Shown here: positions 42,895 through 54,400 of the stretch, piece after piece
How the letters are laid out: the number at the start of each line of letters is the position of its first letter
How positions within the stretch are numbered: position 1 is the first letter of the stretch
Source: Bacillus rhizoplanae
Lineage (GTDB): Bacteria; Bacillota; Bacilli; Bacillales; Bacillaceae_G
Direction of reading: 5' to 3'
NCBI RefSeq assembly: GCF_917563915.1
Contig: NZ_CAKJTI010000023.1
Span: 1 to 58,400 of the forward strand
DNA: 58,400 nt
Made by a program: the position numbers and the translations under genes
Notes under the pieces: generated by a model
Told to the model about the DNA's origin: nothing
The model's database searches: none
Seen by the model: the letters and a program-made list of their open reading frames with translations, nothing else

Positions 42895-44192
42895 TGTTTC
42901 GCACAATCTCCAACTTTATGCGCGTTGCTGAGATAAGAAATAAAATATTGTTCACTTTAGCGATGTTAATCGTGTTTCGGATTGGCACGTTCATCCCAGT
43001 GCCTCATACAAATGCAGATGTACTGAGAGCGCAAGACCAGTTGAATGTATTGGGTATTCTGAATACATTTGGCGGCGGAGCCTTGAAAAAATTCTCCATC
43101 TTTGCGATGGGAATCATGCCGTACATTACAGCATCCATCATCGTGCAATTATTGCAGATGGATGTTGTTCCTAAATTTACGGAATGGTCAAAACAAGGGG
43201 AAATGGGTCGTCGTAAGTTAAATCAGTTTACCCGCTACTTTACAATTGTTCTTGCTTTTATTCAAGCACTCGGTATGTCAATCGGTTTTAACGGTATGGC
43301 AGGTGGACAGTTAATTACGGATCCTAGCTGGTCAACATACTTATATATTGCTACGGTACTGACTGCCGGAACTGCATTTCTAATGTGGTTAGGTGAGCAG
43401 ATTACGGCAAAGGGAGTAGGAAATGGTATTTCTATTATTATCTTTGCAGGTATTACCGCAGCTATCCCAAATACTATAAGTCAAGTGTATGCACAGCAGT
43501 TCCAAAATGCCGGAGATGAATTGTTCATTAGTATCGTAAAAGTTGGTTTAATTTTGTTAGCTGTGTTAGCGGTTATTGTTGGTGTTATTTACATTCAACA
43601 AGCTGTTAGAAAGATCCCGATTCAATATGCGAAGCGCGTAACTGGAAATGGTGGTTATACTGGAGCACAAAACACTCATTTACCACTTAAGGTAAATAGT
43701 GCTGGTGTTATTCCAGTAATTTTTGCTGTTTCATTCTTGATTACGCCTCCGACTATTGCACAGTTTTTCCCGAAATATGAAATATCGCAGTGGATTATTA
43801 AGAACTTTAACTATACTCATCCAGTGGGTATGACAATATATGTTGCACTAATTATTGCCTTTGCATATTTCTATGCTTTTGTTCAAGTGAATCCTGAACA
43901 GATGGCTGAAAACTTAAATAAACAAGGTGGATATGTTCCTGGTATTCGTCCGGGTAAGAATACAGAACAATATTTAACAAAGATCTTGTATCGTTTGACC
44001 TTTGTAGGTGCAATTTTCTTAGCGGCAATTGCAATTCTACCTGTTTTATTTATTCAATTTGCAAACCTGCCACAATCTGCGCAGATTGGTGGAACAAGTT
44101 TACTAATTGTTGTCGGTGTTGCATTAGAGACAATGAAACAGCTCGAAAGTCAATTAGTGAGACGCCATTACAAAGGGTTTATCAAACAGTGA
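42894..44192 (+). CDS. secY: SecY, preprotein translocase channel
   Basis: A 432-residue protein with ten predicted transmembrane helices forming the Sec channel with SecE (16832) and SecG. The plug and helix-2 region ([20 protein letters not shown], about 59-78) and the cytoplasmic loop [14 protein letters not shown] are conserved. ATG 42894 overlaps the rplO stop. The C-terminus ends with the short basic tail common in bacilli. Confidence 0.98.
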   Translation: MFRTISNFMRVAEIRNKILFTLAMLIVFRIGTFIPVPHTNADVLRAQDQLNVLGILNTFGGGALKKFSIFAMGIMPYITASIIVQLLQMDVVPKFTEWSKQGEMGRRKLNQFTRYFTIVLAFIQALGMSIGFNGMAGGQLITDPSWSTYLYIATVLTAGTAFLMWLGEQITAKGVGNGISIIIFAGITAAIPNTISQVYAQQFQNAGDELFISIVKVGLILLAVLAVIVGVIYIQQAVRKIPIQYAKRVTGNGGYTGAQNTHLPLKVNSAGVIPVIFAVSFLITPPTIAQFFPKYEISQWIIKNFNYTHPVGMTIYVALIIAFAYFYAFVQVNPEQMAENLNKQGGYVPGIRPGKNTEQYLTKILYRLTFVGAIFLAAIAILPVLFIQFANLPQSAQIGGTSLLIVVGVALETMKQLESQLVRRHYKGFIKQ

Positions 44193-44233
44193 GTAAGTGG
44201 GAAGAGGCATCTTCCCTACATGCTCATTCATGA

Positions 44234-44895
<662 letters not shown>

Positions 44896-44896
<1 letters not shown>

Positions 44897-45642
44897 TGAT
44901 TATTTGCAAAACTCCTCGCGAAATCGAGATTATGCGAGAAGCTGGCAAGATTGTTGCTTTAACTCATCAAGAGTTAAAAAAGCATATTGCCCCAGGAATT
45001 ACAACGAAAGAGCTCGATCAAATAGCGGAAAAAACGATTCTAAAATATGGCGGTTCGCCATCTTTTAAAGGATACAACGGATTTCCGGGAAGCATTTGTG
45101 CTTCGGTAAACGAAGAGCTTGTACACGGGATTCCAGGAAAGCGCAAGCTCCAAGAAGGCGATATTATTAGTATCGATATTGGTGCGAAATATAATGGATA
45201 CCATGGAGATTCTGCATGGACGTATCCAGTAGGAAACATTTCCGAATCTGTTCAAAAGCTACTTGATGTCACAGAAAAATCGTTGTATCTTGGTTTAGAA
45301 CAAGCAAAACTGGGCGAACGATTATCTAATGTTTCACATGCGATTCAAACGTATGTCGAAGATAATGGATTCTCGATCGTTAGGGAGTATGTCGGTCACG
45401 GAATCGGGCAAGACTTACATGAAGACCCACAAATCCCGCACTATGGTCCACCAAACCAAGGACCTAGATTAAGACCGGGAATGGTCATTTGTGTTGAGCC
45501 GATGGTGAACCAAGGAAGACGATATGTAAAAACACTATCTGATGACTGGACAGTGGTAACGGTAGATGGTAAATGGTGTGCGCATTTTGAGCACACGATT
45601 GCTCTTACAGAAGCAGGATACGAAATCCTTACCACTTTATAG
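44896..45642 (+). CDS. map: Methionine aminopeptidase, type I
   Basis: A 248-residue dinuclear metalloenzyme that removes the initiator methionine. Metal ligands are recognisable in [16 protein letters not shown] (two Asp), [12 protein letters not shown] (His), ICVEPMV (Glu) and HFEHTIAL (Glu). ATG 44896 overlaps the adk stop. Only 67 bases separate it from infA, so the small KOW-domain gene found there in B. subtilis is absent here. Confidence 0.97.
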
Positions 45643-45709
45643 GTAGCTGGCTCTCCGGAATTTCAGAACAGTGTAGAATGTTACTGATTTGAAGAAGGGA
45701 GAACATTGA

Positions 45710-45928
45710 ATGGCTAAAGATGATGTAATTGAAGTCGAAGGTACCGTTATTGAAACGTTGCCAAATGCTATGTTCAAAGTAGAATTAGAGAATGGGCATG
45801 TTGTATTGGCTCACGTTTCTGGTAAAATCCGTATGAACTTCATTCGTATTTTACCAGGAGATAAAGTTACGGTAGAATTATCACCGTACGATTTAAATCG
45901 TGGTCGTATCACGTACCGCTTTAAATAA
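45710..45928 (+). CDS. infA: Translation initiation factor IF-1
   Basis: A 72-residue single S1/OB-fold protein that occupies the A site during initiation. It begins [20 protein letters not shown] and ends with the conserved [18 protein letters not shown] 45710 follows AAGGGAG. It sits between map and rpmJ in the superoperon. Confidence 0.98.
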   Translation: MAKDDVIEVEGTVIETLPNAMFKVELENGHVVLAHVSGKIRMNFIRILPGDKVTVELSPYDLNRGRITYRFK

Positions 45929-45933
45929 TATAG

Positions 45934-46464
<531 letters not shown>

Positions 46465-46467
46465 TAA

Positions 46468-46878
<411 letters not shown>

Positions 46879-47058
46879 TTTTTCTGTATAGATTTTTCCC
46901 TTTTGTCTATAATGGATATGATGCATTATCGAGAAATTTCGTACAGAAACATCGCTTGTTGTGCACAATCGGGAACTGCCTAAGGGGGACTTTCGGTTAG
47001 ACAGAGGTTTTTCCTTTGTTTAGCCGAGGTTTCGACGTTTTGAAGGAGGGTTTAGTTA
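46879..47058 (+). promoter_or_regulatory. rpsK-rpoA intergenic region with possible rpoA promoter
   Basis: A perfect TATAAT at 46908-46913 has no convincing -35 at the right distance (TGTATA at 17 bases). CGAGGTTTCG lies near the 3' end and could form a very small hairpin. The ribosome site AAGGAGGG (47043-47050) serves rpoA. No small gene is evident here. Confidence 0.35.
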
Positions 47059-48003
47059 ATGATTGAAATTGAAAAACCGAAAATCGAAACGGTTGAGCTT
47101 AACGAAGATGCTAAGTATGGTAAATTCGTTATTGAACCGCTTGAGCGTGGATATGGTACTACTTTGGGTAACTCCTTACGTCGTATCCTTTTATCCTCAC
47201 TCCCTGGTGCCGCTGTTACTGCCATCCAAATCGATGGCGTATTACACGAATTTTCGACAGTTGAGGGTGTAGTAGAAGATGTTACAACGATCATCTTAAA
47301 CTTGAAAAAGTTAGCTCTCAAAATCTACTCTGAAGAAGAGAAGACGCTCGAAATCGATGTACAGGGCGAAGGTATTGTCACAGCTGCTGATATTACTCAT
47401 GATAGTGATGTTGAAATCTTAAATCCAGATTTATACATTGCAACGTTAGCAAAGGATGCGCATTTCCGCGTGCGTTTAACTGCAAAGCGTGGCCGTGGGT
47501 ATACGCCAGCTGATGCAAATAAGAGCGAGGATCAACCAATAGGTGTAATTCCTATTGATTCTATTTATACTCCAGTATCACGTGTGACTTACCAAGTGGA
47601 AAAGACACGTGTTGGACAAGTGGCAAATTATGATAAGCTTACGCTTGATGTATGGACGGATGGAAGCATCGGGCCAAAAGAAGCTATCTCTTTAGGTGCC
47701 AAAATCTTAACAGAGCATTTAAACATCTTTGTTGGTTTAACTGACGAAGCGCAAAATGCTGAGATTATGGTCGAAAAGGAAGAAGACCAAAAAGAAAAAG
47801 TTCTAGAAATGACAATTGAAGAACTTGATCTTTCTGTTCGTTCTTATAATTGCTTAAAACGTGCAGGTATTAACACTGTACAAGAGCTTGCGAATAAAAC
47901 AGAAGAAGATATGATGAAAGTTCGTAACTTAGGACGTAAATCCTTAGAAGAAGTTAAGCATAAGCTAGAAGAACTAGGTTTAGGCTTACGTAAAGACGAC
48001 TGA
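47059..48003 (+). CDS. rpoA: RNA polymerase alpha subunit
   Basis: A 314-residue assembly and regulator-contact subunit. The N-terminal domain (1-230) has the dimerisation and beta-binding segments ([19 protein letters not shown]). The C-terminal domain (about 250-314) carries the promoter UP-element and activator surface ([32 protein letters not shown]). ATG 47059 follows AAGGAGGG. It lies before rplQ at the end of the alpha cluster. Confidence 0.98.
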   Translation: MIEIEKPKIETVELNEDAKYGKFVIEPLERGYGTTLGNSLRRILLSSLPGAAVTAIQIDGVLHEFSTVEGVVEDVTTIILNLKKLALKIYSEEEKTLEIDVQGEGIVTAADITHDSDVEILNPDLYIATLAKDAHFRVRLTAKRGRGYTPADANKSEDQPIGVIPIDSIYTPVSRVTYQVEKTRVGQVANYDKLTLDVWTDGSIGPKEAISLGAKILTEHLNIFVGLTDEAQNAEIMVEKEEDQKEKVLEMTIEELDLSVRSYNCLKRAGINTVQELANKTEEDMMKVRNLGRKSLEEVKHKLEELGLGLRKDD

Positions 48004-48038
48004 GGATTTAAAATCATCAACAAAGGAGGGAACTACGA

Positions 48039-48401
48039 ATGGCATACAGAAAATTAGGCCGTACAAGTGCGCAACGTAAAGCTATGTTACGTGACTTAGC
48101 TACTGATTTAATTATCAACGAGCGCATCCAAACGACAGAAACTCGTGCAAAAGAACTTCGTTCTGTAGTGGAAAAAATGATCACTTTAGGTAAACGCGGA
48201 GATCTTCACGCTCGTCGTCAAGCAGCTGCTTACATTCGTAATGAAGTTGCTAATGCTGAGACTGGTCAAGATGCATTACAAAAATTATTCGTTGATGTAG
48301 CTCCACGCTATGCTGAGCGTCAAGGCGGATACACTCGTATTGCAAAAATTGGTCCACGTCGCGGTGACGCTGCACCAATGGTAATTATCGAGTTAGTATA
48401 A
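48039..48401 (+). CDS. rplQ: Ribosomal protein L17
   Basis: A 120-residue protein near the tunnel exit. It begins [20 protein letters not shown] and carries [17 protein letters not shown] 48039 follows AAAGGAGGG. It is the last gene of the S10-spc-alpha superoperon; a terminator begins nine bases after its stop. Confidence 0.98.
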   Translation: MAYRKLGRTSAQRKAMLRDLATDLIINERIQTTETRAKELRSVVEKMITLGKRGDLHARRQAAAYIRNEVANAETGQDALQKLFVDVAPRYAERQGGYTRIAKIGPRRGDAAPMVIIELV

Positions 48402-48409
48402 TGACAAGC

Positions 48410-48460
48410 AAAAGGGCAGGACAGTACTTTTTAAGTAACTGGTCATGGCCCTTTTTTTTT
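48410..48460 (+). terminator. terminator of the S10-spc-alpha superoperon
   Basis: AAAAGGGC (48410-48417) pairs with GCCCTTTT near 48448-48455, and inner pairing of CAGTAC with GTAACTG extends the stem. Nine or more T follow. Confidence 0.85.
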
Positions 48461-48476
48461 AAGCATAGAAGAAAAC

Positions 48477-48600
48477 GCTTATCCCGCATTAATGGGCAAT
48501 AAGACTACCACCTCAAGATTTAGAGAGAAGCGGGGAAGCTAGGTGGGAGATAACTGCACGTAAAAGCCCGATTGGTGATGGAAGTTTCACTTTATTCGGC
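48477..48600 (+). repeat. dispersed repeat, copy B
   Basis: A non-coding element of about 120 bases with three paired parts: CCCGCATTAATGGG (48483-48496), CCACCT (48508-48513) with AGGTGG (48541-48546), and AGCCC near 48564 with GGCT near 48598. Its 3' part is shared with copy A at 11944-12009 but lacks the 32-base insert there. I recall such elements being common in B. cereus group genomes (bcr-type repeats); no search was done. It lies between the rplQ terminator and ecfA1. Confidence 0.65.
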
Positions 48601-48626
48601 TGAATAATGGAAGAGGGTGCCCACGA

Positions 48627-49469
48627 GTGAAAAAAGAGAAGCTTCGTGCTGAGAACATATCATTTCAATATCCTCAAGCTGCTTCTTACGCCCTGCGTGA
48701 TGTTTCATTCTCTTTATATGAAGGAGAATGGGTATCTGTTATTGGGCAAAATGGGTCAGGGAAATCTACGCTTGCAAAGTTATTAAATGGCTTGTTTTTA
48801 CCATCAGCAGGAACAATTACTGTAAATGAAACTCTTGTTTTATCTGAAGAAACTGTATGGGATATTCGAAAACAGATTGGAATGGTCTTTCAAAACCCAG
48901 ATAATCAATTTGTCGGAACAACTGTACAGGATGATGTTGTCTTTGGACTTGAGAATGCCGGAATACCCAGGGAGCTAATGGTAGAACGTATGAAGCACGC
49001 TTTAGAGCTCGTTCGAATGGAAGAGTTTCAAAATGAAGAACCCCACTACTTATCGGGTGGACAAAAGCAGCGCGTTGCAATTGCAGGTGTATTAGCACTT
49101 CAACCGTCTATTTTAGTATTAGATGAGGCAACATCTATGCTTGACCCACAAGGCCGTAAAGAAGTGGTAGAAACAGTAAGAGACCTTGTTCGTACGAAAG
49201 GAATTACAGTTCTTTCGATTACTCACGATTTAGAAGAAGCGGCGCAGTCAGATCGTATTATTATTTTAAATCGCGGAGAACTATTAGAAGAAGGAACACC
49301 TGAGCACATTTTTCAATCACCGAAAATGCTGCAAGAAATCGGTTTAGACGTGCCATTTTCTGTGAAAATGGCAGAATTATTGAAAAGCAATGAAATTCCT
49401 TTACAATCAATGCATCTTACAATGGAAAGTTTGGTGAGCGAACTTTGGAGATTACATTCCAAAAAGTAG
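48627..49469 (+). CDS. ecfA1: EcfA1, energy-coupling factor transporter ATPase
   Basis: A 280-residue ABC ATPase of the shared ECF vitamin-transport module. Walker A is GQNGSGKST (about 38-46), the signature LSGGQKQR (about 142) and Walker [14 protein letters not shown]. It pairs with EcfA2 and EcfT, and substrate-binding S-components encoded elsewhere give specificity (vitamins, metals). The start is GTG 48627 after AGAGGGTG. Its 3' end overlaps ecfA2 by 25 bases. Also known as cbiO or ybxA in older naming. Confidence 0.95.
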   Translation: MKKEKLRAENISFQYPQAASYALRDVSFSLYEGEWVSVIGQNGSGKSTLAKLLNGLFLPSAGTITVNETLVLSEETVWDIRKQIGMVFQNPDNQFVGTTVQDDVVFGLENAGIPRELMVERMKHALELVRMEEFQNEEPHYLSGGQKQRVAIAGVLALQPSILVLDEATSMLDPQGRKEVVETVRDLVRTKGITVLSITHDLEEAAQSDRIIILNRGELLEEGTPEHIFQSPKMLQEIGLDVPFSVKMAELLKSNEIPLQSMHLTMESLVSELWRLHSKK

Positions 49470-50326
49470 AGCATCGTTATCAATATAAAACCCCATTTGA
49501 AAAGCGAGCCCTTTACGATATAGATATTGTGTTTCCTAGTGGTGGATATTATGCAATTATCGGTCATACGGGTTCGGGTAAGTCAACGATGATCCAACAT
49601 TTAAATGGTTTATTACAACCAACGAGTGGAACTGTTCGCATTGGAGAATATACAATATCTTCTCAAAAGAAAGTAAAAAAATTAAAACCTCTTCGAAAGA
49701 AAGTTGGGGTTGTTTTTCAATTTCCAGAACATCAGTTATTTGAAGAAACAGTGGAAAAAGATATTTGTTTCGGCCCTTTAAATTTTGGTGTATCTGAGTA
49801 TGAAGCGAAACAAAAAGCAAAAGATGCTATTCGATTGGTTGGACTATCAGAAGAACTATTAGAACGATCTCCGTTTGAATTAAGCGGAGGACAAATGAGA
49901 CGTGTTGCTATAGCCGGTGTATTAGCGATGGAGCCTGAGGTATTAGTATTAGATGAGCCAACAGCAGGACTTGATCCAAAGGGCCAGAATGAGCTTATGG
50001 AGATGTTTTATCGTCTTCACAAGCAAAAAGATCTTACGGTGATTCTTGTGACACATAATATGGAGGATGCTGCAAAATATGCAGACAACATTGTTGTCAT
50101 GCATAAAGGAACGGTCTTTTTGCAAGGAACATCAGAAGAAGTCTTTAAGCATGCAGATGAGCTTGAACAAATTGGTGTGTCTCTTCCGATGCCGCTGAAG
50201 TATAAGCGAGAAATTGAAGAGAAATTAGGCATTTCTATCTCGAAAGCCACCTTGTCTTTAGAAGATTTAGCAGATGAAGTCATACAACTGTTTAGAAAAG
50301 GTGGGGATTCGTCATGCAGCAGTTAA
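49445..50326 (+). CDS. ecfA2: EcfA2, energy-coupling factor transporter ATPase
   Basis: A 293-residue second ABC ATPase of the ECF module. Walker A is GHTGSGKST, the signature LSGGQMRR and Walker [14 protein letters not shown]. The start is TTG 49445 inside ecfA1, with GGTGAG just upstream; this gives the conserved N-terminus [10 protein letters not shown]. It overlaps ecfT by 13 bases, so all three subunits are translationally coupled, suiting a fixed-ratio complex. Confidence 0.95.
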   Translation: MEITFQKVEHRYQYKTPFEKRALYDIDIVFPSGGYYAIIGHTGSGKSTMIQHLNGLLQPTSGTVRIGEYTISSQKKVKKLKPLRKKVGVVFQFPEHQLFEETVEKDICFGPLNFGVSEYEAKQKAKDAIRLVGLSEELLERSPFELSGGQMRRVAIAGVLAMEPEVLVLDEPTAGLDPKGQNELMEMFYRLHKQKDLTVILVTHNMEDAAKYADNIVVMHKGTVFLQGTSEEVFKHADELEQIGVSLPMPLKYKREIEEKLGISISKATLSLEDLADEVIQLFRKGGDSSCSS

Positions 50327-51108
50327 TTATTGGAAGATATATTCCGGGAGAATCTGCCATTCATAGACTGGATCCTCGTACAAAATTGTTAATGGTCTTT
50401 TTATATGTATTTGTTGTATTTTTAGCAAATAATGCAATTTCATATGGCTTGCTATTTTTGTATGCACTCATTGCTTTGTTTTTTGCAAAAGTGCCGATTC
50501 GCTATGTTCTTTCTGGATTAAAACCTGTTTTATGGATTTTCTTATTCACTTTCTTTCTGCATATTTTTACAACAAAAGAAGGTGCTGTACTCGTTCAATT
50601 TGGATGGTTTTCTATATATGAGAAGGGGTTGGAGCAGGGAATTTATATTTCCATTCGTTTTTTGGTCATTATTTTAATGACCACTCTATTAACATTAACA
50701 ACAACGCCAATTGAAATTACAGATGGTATGGAGACACTGTTGCATCCTTTAAAACGTATAAAAGTTCCTGTTCATGAAATTGCACTTATGATGTCTATTT
50801 CGCTGCGCTTTATTCCAACTTTGATGGATGAAACGAGTAAAATTATGAAAGCACAAGCTTCTCGTGGTATAGACTTTGCAGGTGGTCCAATGAAAGACAG
50901 GTTAAAAGCGATTATCTCGTTACTTGTACCACTATTTATTAGTGCGTTTAAACGTGCAGAAGACTTAGCGATTGCTATGGAATCACGAGGTTATCAAAGC
51001 AACGGATACCGTACGAAATTCCGGCAGCTAGAATGGAAATGGATCGATACATTAACACTCTTAAGCCTATTTGGCTTAGCGTGTATTTTAATTTTAGTTC
51101 GATCGTAA
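50314..51108 (+). CDS. ecfT: EcfT, energy-coupling factor transmembrane component
   Basis: A 264-residue membrane protein with several hydrophobic helices (clusters at about 25-70, 100-130 and 240-262). Two coupling motifs of the A-R-G type that contact the ATPases are visible: QASRGID (about 186) and ESRGYQ (about 222). ATG 50314 lies within the end of ecfA2 after AAGGTGGGG. truA follows after a 14-base gap. Confidence 0.95.
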   Translation: MQQLIIGRYIPGESAIHRLDPRTKLLMVFLYVFVVFLANNAISYGLLFLYALIALFFAKVPIRYVLSGLKPVLWIFLFTFFLHIFTTKEGAVLVQFGWFSIYEKGLEQGIYISIRFLVIILMTTLLTLTTTPIEITDGMETLLHPLKRIKVPVHEIALMMSISLRFIPTLMDETSKIMKAQASRGIDFAGGPMKDRLKAIISLLVPLFISAFKRAEDLAIAMESRGYQSNGYRTKFRQLEWKWIDTLTLLSLFGLACILILVRS

Positions 51109-51122
51109 TGGAGAGTATGAAT

Positions 51123-51866
51123 ATGGAAAGAATAAAATGCACAGTTTCGTATGATGGAATTAACTTTTGTGGATATCAAATTCAACCGAATCAACGTACT
51201 GTTCAACAAGAAATAGAGAAAGCTTTGCAAAAGGTGCATAAAGGGGAAGCTGTTCGTGTACAAGCGTCAGGAAGAACAGACTCCAATGTTCATGCCAAAG
51301 GCCAGGTCATTCATTTTGATACACCGTTATCATTAACAGGAGAGCAATGGATGGCAGCTTTAAATACAATGCTGCCAGATGATATTGCTGTGGAGCAGGC
51401 TGAGCAAAAAACGTTAGATTTTCACGCACGATACGGCGTTGTAAAAAAAGAATATCGTTATCGTGTATTATTATCTAAAAAAGCTGATGTATTTCGTAGA
51501 CATTACGTATATCAGTATCCATATGCATTAGAAGTAGAATCCATCCGAAAAGCAATTCCTTATTTTATTGGAACGCATGATTTTACTTCATTTTGTTCGG
51601 CAAAAACTGATAAAAAGGATAAAGTGCGAACAATTTATGAAATAGATTTAATAGAACAAGGTGATGAGCTAGTCTTTCGTTTTGTTGGAAATGGTTTTTT
51701 ATATAACATGGTTCGAATTATTGTCGGTACGCTGCTTAGTGTTGGTCAAGGGAAAATTGCTCCTGAAAGCATTCCAGATATTTTAAAAAAACAAGACCGC
51801 CGTTTTGCTGGGAAGATGGTACCGGGGCAAGGCCTTTATTTATGGCAGGTAAACTATAACAACTAA
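51123..51866 (+). CDS. truA: TruA, tRNA pseudouridine synthase (positions 38-40)
   Basis: A 247-residue enzyme that isomerises uridines in the tRNA anticodon stem-loop. The catalytic aspartate is in [11 protein letters not shown] (about residues 49-59). ATG 51123 is chosen because GGAGAG (51110-51115) gives seven-base spacing; ATG 51117 is too close and ATG 51033 lies within ecfT. It follows ecfT and precedes the rplM promoter. Confidence 0.94.
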   Translation: MERIKCTVSYDGINFCGYQIQPNQRTVQQEIEKALQKVHKGEAVRVQASGRTDSNVHAKGQVIHFDTPLSLTGEQWMAALNTMLPDDIAVEQAEQKTLDFHARYGVVKKEYRYRVLLSKKADVFRRHYVYQYPYALEVESIRKAIPYFIGTHDFTSFCSAKTDKKDKVRTIYEIDLIEQGDELVFRFVGNGFLYNMVRIIVGTLLSVGQGKIAPESIPDILKKQDRRFAGKMVPGQGLYLWQVNYNN

Positions 51867-51884
51867 TCCTGGTGTAACATTTGC

Positions 51885-51913
51885 TTGACATTAGAAACTC
51901 AAAAGGATATCAT
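51885..51913 (+). promoter_or_regulatory. rplM-rpsI promoter
   Basis: A perfect TTGACA (51885-51890), a 17-base spacer and TATCAT (51908-51913), located 18 bases after the truA stop. The transcript begins just ahead of the L13 leader. Confidence 0.75.
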
Positions 51914-51928
51914 AACATATGGTATTGT

Positions 51929-51970
51929 TTCTAAGACCACGATTAGCCCCGGAAGGAAATCGTGTTTAAG
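51929..51970 (+). promoter_or_regulatory. L13 leader
   Basis: The conserved pattern ACCACGATTAGCCCCGG (51937-51953) followed by GGAAATCGTG matches the L13 leader known before rplM in Bacillus. CACGATT can pair with AATCGTG. It presumably binds L13 for feedback. Confidence 0.8.
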
Positions 51971-52021
51971 ATAAACAATAGAATTTTTTCTATGAAAAGA
52001 TATTGAGTAGGAGGGAAACAA

Positions 52022-52459
52022 ATGCGTACGACTTTTATGGCAAAGGCTAACGAAGTTGAGCGTAAATGGTACGTGGTTGATGCTGAAGATAAAACTTTAG
52101 GTCGCCTTGCTACTGAAGTAGCATCCATTTTACGTGGTAAAAACAAACCAACATTTACACCACATATTGATACTGGTGATCATGTAATTATTATTAACGC
52201 TGAGAAAGTTCACTTAACAGGTAATAAATTAAACGATAAAATTTACTACCGTCACACAAATCACCCAGGTGGACTTAAACAAAGAACAGCTCTAGAAATG
52301 CGTACAAACTACCCTGTACAAATGTTAGAGCTTGCTATTAAAGGCATGCTTCCAAAAGGACGTTTAGGACGTCAAATGTCTAAAAAGTTAAATGTGTATG
52401 CTGGATCTGAGCATCCACACCAAGCACAAAAACCAGAAGTTTACGAACTTCGCGGATAA
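52022..52459 (+). CDS. rplM: Ribosomal protein L13
   Basis: A 145-residue early-assembly large-subunit protein. It begins [20 protein letters not shown] and carries [20 protein letters not shown] near the C-terminus. ATG 52022 follows TAGGAGGGAAA. The leader carries an L13-type element. It is paired with rpsI 21 bases downstream, as in nearly all bacteria. Confidence 0.97.
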   Translation: MRTTFMAKANEVERKWYVVDAEDKTLGRLATEVASILRGKNKPTFTPHIDTGDHVIIINAEKVHLTGNKLNDKIYYRHTNHPGGLKQRTALEMRTNYPVQMLELAIKGMLPKGRLGRQMSKKLNVYAGSEHPHQAQKPEVYELRG

Positions 52460-52480
52460 TTAATTAAAGGAGGGCTTACT

Positions 52481-52873
52481 TTGGCACAGGTACAATACAA
52501 TGGTACTGGACGTCGTAAGAGTTCAGTAGCACGCGTACGCCTAGTTCCAGGCGAAGGACGCGTTATCATTAACGGTCGTGATTTTGAAAACTATATCCCA
52601 TTTGCTGCATTACGTGAAGTAGTGAAACAACCTCTAGTTGCAACAGAAACTTTAGGTAACTACGATGTACTTGTAAACGTACATGGCGGTGGATACACTG
52701 GTCAAGCTGGTGCTATCCGTCACGGTATTTCTCGCGCTTTATTAAAAGCTGATCCAGAATACCGTTTAACATTAAAACGTGCAGGTCTATTAACTCGTGA
52801 CGCACGTATGAAAGAGCGTAAAAAATACGGTCTTAAAGGTGCTCGTCGTGCACCTCAGTTCTCAAAACGTTAA
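52481..52873 (+). CDS. rpsI: Ribosomal protein S9
   Basis: A 130-residue protein whose C-terminal tail (RRAPQFSKR) reaches the P-site tRNA anticodon. It begins [20 protein letters not shown], and [20 protein letters not shown] is typical. The start is TTG 52481 after AAAGGAGGG. A strong terminator follows. Confidence 0.97.
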   Translation: MAQVQYNGTGRRKSSVARVRLVPGEGRVIINGRDFENYIPFAALREVVKQPLVATETLGNYDVLVNVHGGGYTGQAGAIRHGISRALLKADPEYRLTLKRAGLLTRDARMKERKKYGLKGARRAPQFSKR

Positions 52874-52888
52874 TTTTTGCGAACTTCA

Positions 52889-52918
52889 AACCTCAGCCTT
52901 TTGGCTGGGGTTTTTTTA
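52889..52918 (+). terminator. terminator after rpsI
   Basis: AACCTCAGCC (52889-52898) pairs with GGCTGGGGTT (52903-52912, one G-U) around TTTT, then T7. Confidence 0.92.
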
Positions 52919-53040
52919 TTATGTTCGTAAACATCTTTTATTAGCATCCTCTTCTTTGGAATATTTTAGTGTTGCCTTCTTGTGTATGCTTCCTACTGAG
53001 AAGTTTAGACTAATACGTACATAGGGAGGTTTTAAGTACT

Positions 53041-53469
53041 ATGAATGTTATTGTGAGCCTGAAAGAAAAACAAAGAGAAAAGCAGCTGAAGTATGAACGT
53101 AAAATACTGCGTGAATTATCATTACAAACACTCAGAGAAAATATTCGCGATTGCTTTTTTATGGATACATTCCATCGTCATTATGAAGATTATTGTATAG
53201 AGGTAGGTATTGAGTCCTATTTATTAGGAGCTAGGTATAGTAAGTTTGGTTATTATGGAGAATCACTTTTAGATGTGAAAAGCAGGTCGTCTCATGAAGA
53301 AATTCAATTAACAGAAATGCTGTTTCATTTTTTGACAAGTGTTCTTTTGCATACTTTAGAAGAAAATGAAGATGAGCAATTATATCAATTGTGCCAGCGC
53401 TTTATTAATGCTTGGTGGCAACAAGGATATGAAAAGGGTGAGAGAAGATATCGCATGAAGCTGCATTAA
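53041..53469 (+). CDS. YbaK-family protein (DUF2521-like), function unknown
   Basis: A 142-residue cytoplasmic protein without signal peptide or membrane segment. The N-terminal 35 residues are highly charged (KEKQREKQLKYERKILREL) and probably helical; the remainder mixes helical and aromatic residues. It occupies the place of ybaK between rpsI and cwlD in Bacillus, and the N-terminal pattern agrees with that family from memory. ATG 53041 follows GGGAGGT. No function is known to me. Confidence 0.7.
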   Translation: MNVIVSLKEKQREKQLKYERKILRELSLQTLRENIRDCFFMDTFHRHYEDYCIEVGIESYLLGARYSKFGYYGESLLDVKSRSSHEEIQLTEMLFHFLTSVLLHTLEENEDEQLYQLCQRFINAWWQQGYEKGERRYRMKLH

Positions 53470-53535
53470 GAAAATCATAAACTTTCCTCTTGTCCCATAT
53501 AAGTAAGTAGAGGGACTAGCTAGAGGGGGAAAGGT

Positions 53536-54249
53536 ATGAAAAGAATTCGGATTATTTCTTTTATGTTAGCAGCGGTTGTACTCTTTTTCTTAGTAAGGCA
53601 GGATTTTCAAATTACAAAATCGTGGAGAGCGTGGAATTTGCCTTTGTCTGGAAAAATTATTGTATTAGACGCTGGTCATGGTGGCCCGGATGGAGGGGCA
53701 GTTGGCGGGGAAGATATTGTTGAAAAAGATATTACACTGGAAATTACAAAAAAAGTGCGAGATTATTTACAAGAACAAGGAGCGCTCGTTATTTTGACAC
53801 GCAATGGAGACTATGATTTAGCAGACAAAAGCACCAAGGGATATAGTCGCCGCAAAGCAGAAGACTTAAAAAAACGTGTTGATATCATTAATAAGTCTGA
53901 TATTGACTTTTTTGTTAGTGTGCATTTGAATGCCCTCCCAAGTGGTAATTCGAAAGGAGCACAAACATTTTATTATCGTTCTTTAGTAGAAAATGAGCGA
54001 GCAGCAAAGTTTATTCAAGCTGAATTACGAACAAGTCTCGAGAATACGAAGCGTTCGGCAAAAACAATTTCTCATGTTTATTTATTGAAGCATGCGAAAA
54101 CACCGGGTGTATTAGTTGAAGCTGGCTTTTTATCCAATGTAAACGAAAGATATTTATTAAACTCAGAGAAATATCAGCAAAAAGTTTCTGCTGCTATATA
54201 TCGTGGGGTATTGCGATATTTTACTGAGAAAGGAAACCCTCCCGATTAA
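53536..54249 (+). CDS. cwlD: CwlD, N-acetylmuramoyl-L-alanine amidase of spore cortex
   Basis: A 237-residue Amidase_3 zinc enzyme that removes peptide side chains during formation of muramic delta-lactam in spore cortex, needed for germination lytic enzymes to recognise cortex. An N-terminal hydrophobic segment (about 5-22) acts as signal or anchor. Catalytic motifs are VLDAGHGGPDGG (zinc His), EKDITLEI (zinc Glu), VSVHLNA (His) and VLVEAGFLSN (Glu). ATG 53536 follows AGAGGGGGAAA. Its stop codon lies in the loop of the following terminator. Confidence 0.95.
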   Translation: MKRIRIISFMLAAVVLFFLVRQDFQITKSWRAWNLPLSGKIIVLDAGHGGPDGGAVGGEDIVEKDITLEITKKVRDYLQEQGALVILTRNGDYDLADKSTKGYSRRKAEDLKKRVDIINKSDIDFFVSVHLNALPSGNSKGAQTFYYRSLVENERAAKFIQAELRTSLENTKRSAKTISHVYLLKHAKTPGVLVEAGFLSNVNERYLLNSEKYQQKVSAAIYRGVLRYFTEKGNPPD

Positions 54250-54265
54250 GGGAGGGTCTTCTTTG
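54236..54265 (+). terminator. terminator at the end of cwlD
   Basis: ACCCTCCC (54236-54243) pairs perfectly with GGGAGGGT (54250-54257); the loop GATTAA contains the cwlD stop codon. The following tract TCTTCTTTG is only partly T. Confidence 0.7.
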
Positions 54266-54400
54266 TAACGGAGTTTTCCGAAAATATGCTATACTTACAA
54301 TGAAAACGCATTTATTTTGTTCTAATGAGTTATTACACGCTTGTAAGAACTTAATTTCAATTACTTTATCTTATTTTTATAACAGGGGGCGGGACAGGTT

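Noticed and set aside
48409-48626. Reading the repeat element before ecfA1 as a vitamin riboswitch
   Set aside because: No recognisable cobalamin, thiamine or FMN aptamer cores; partial identity with another non-coding copy near cysE fits a dispersed repeat better.
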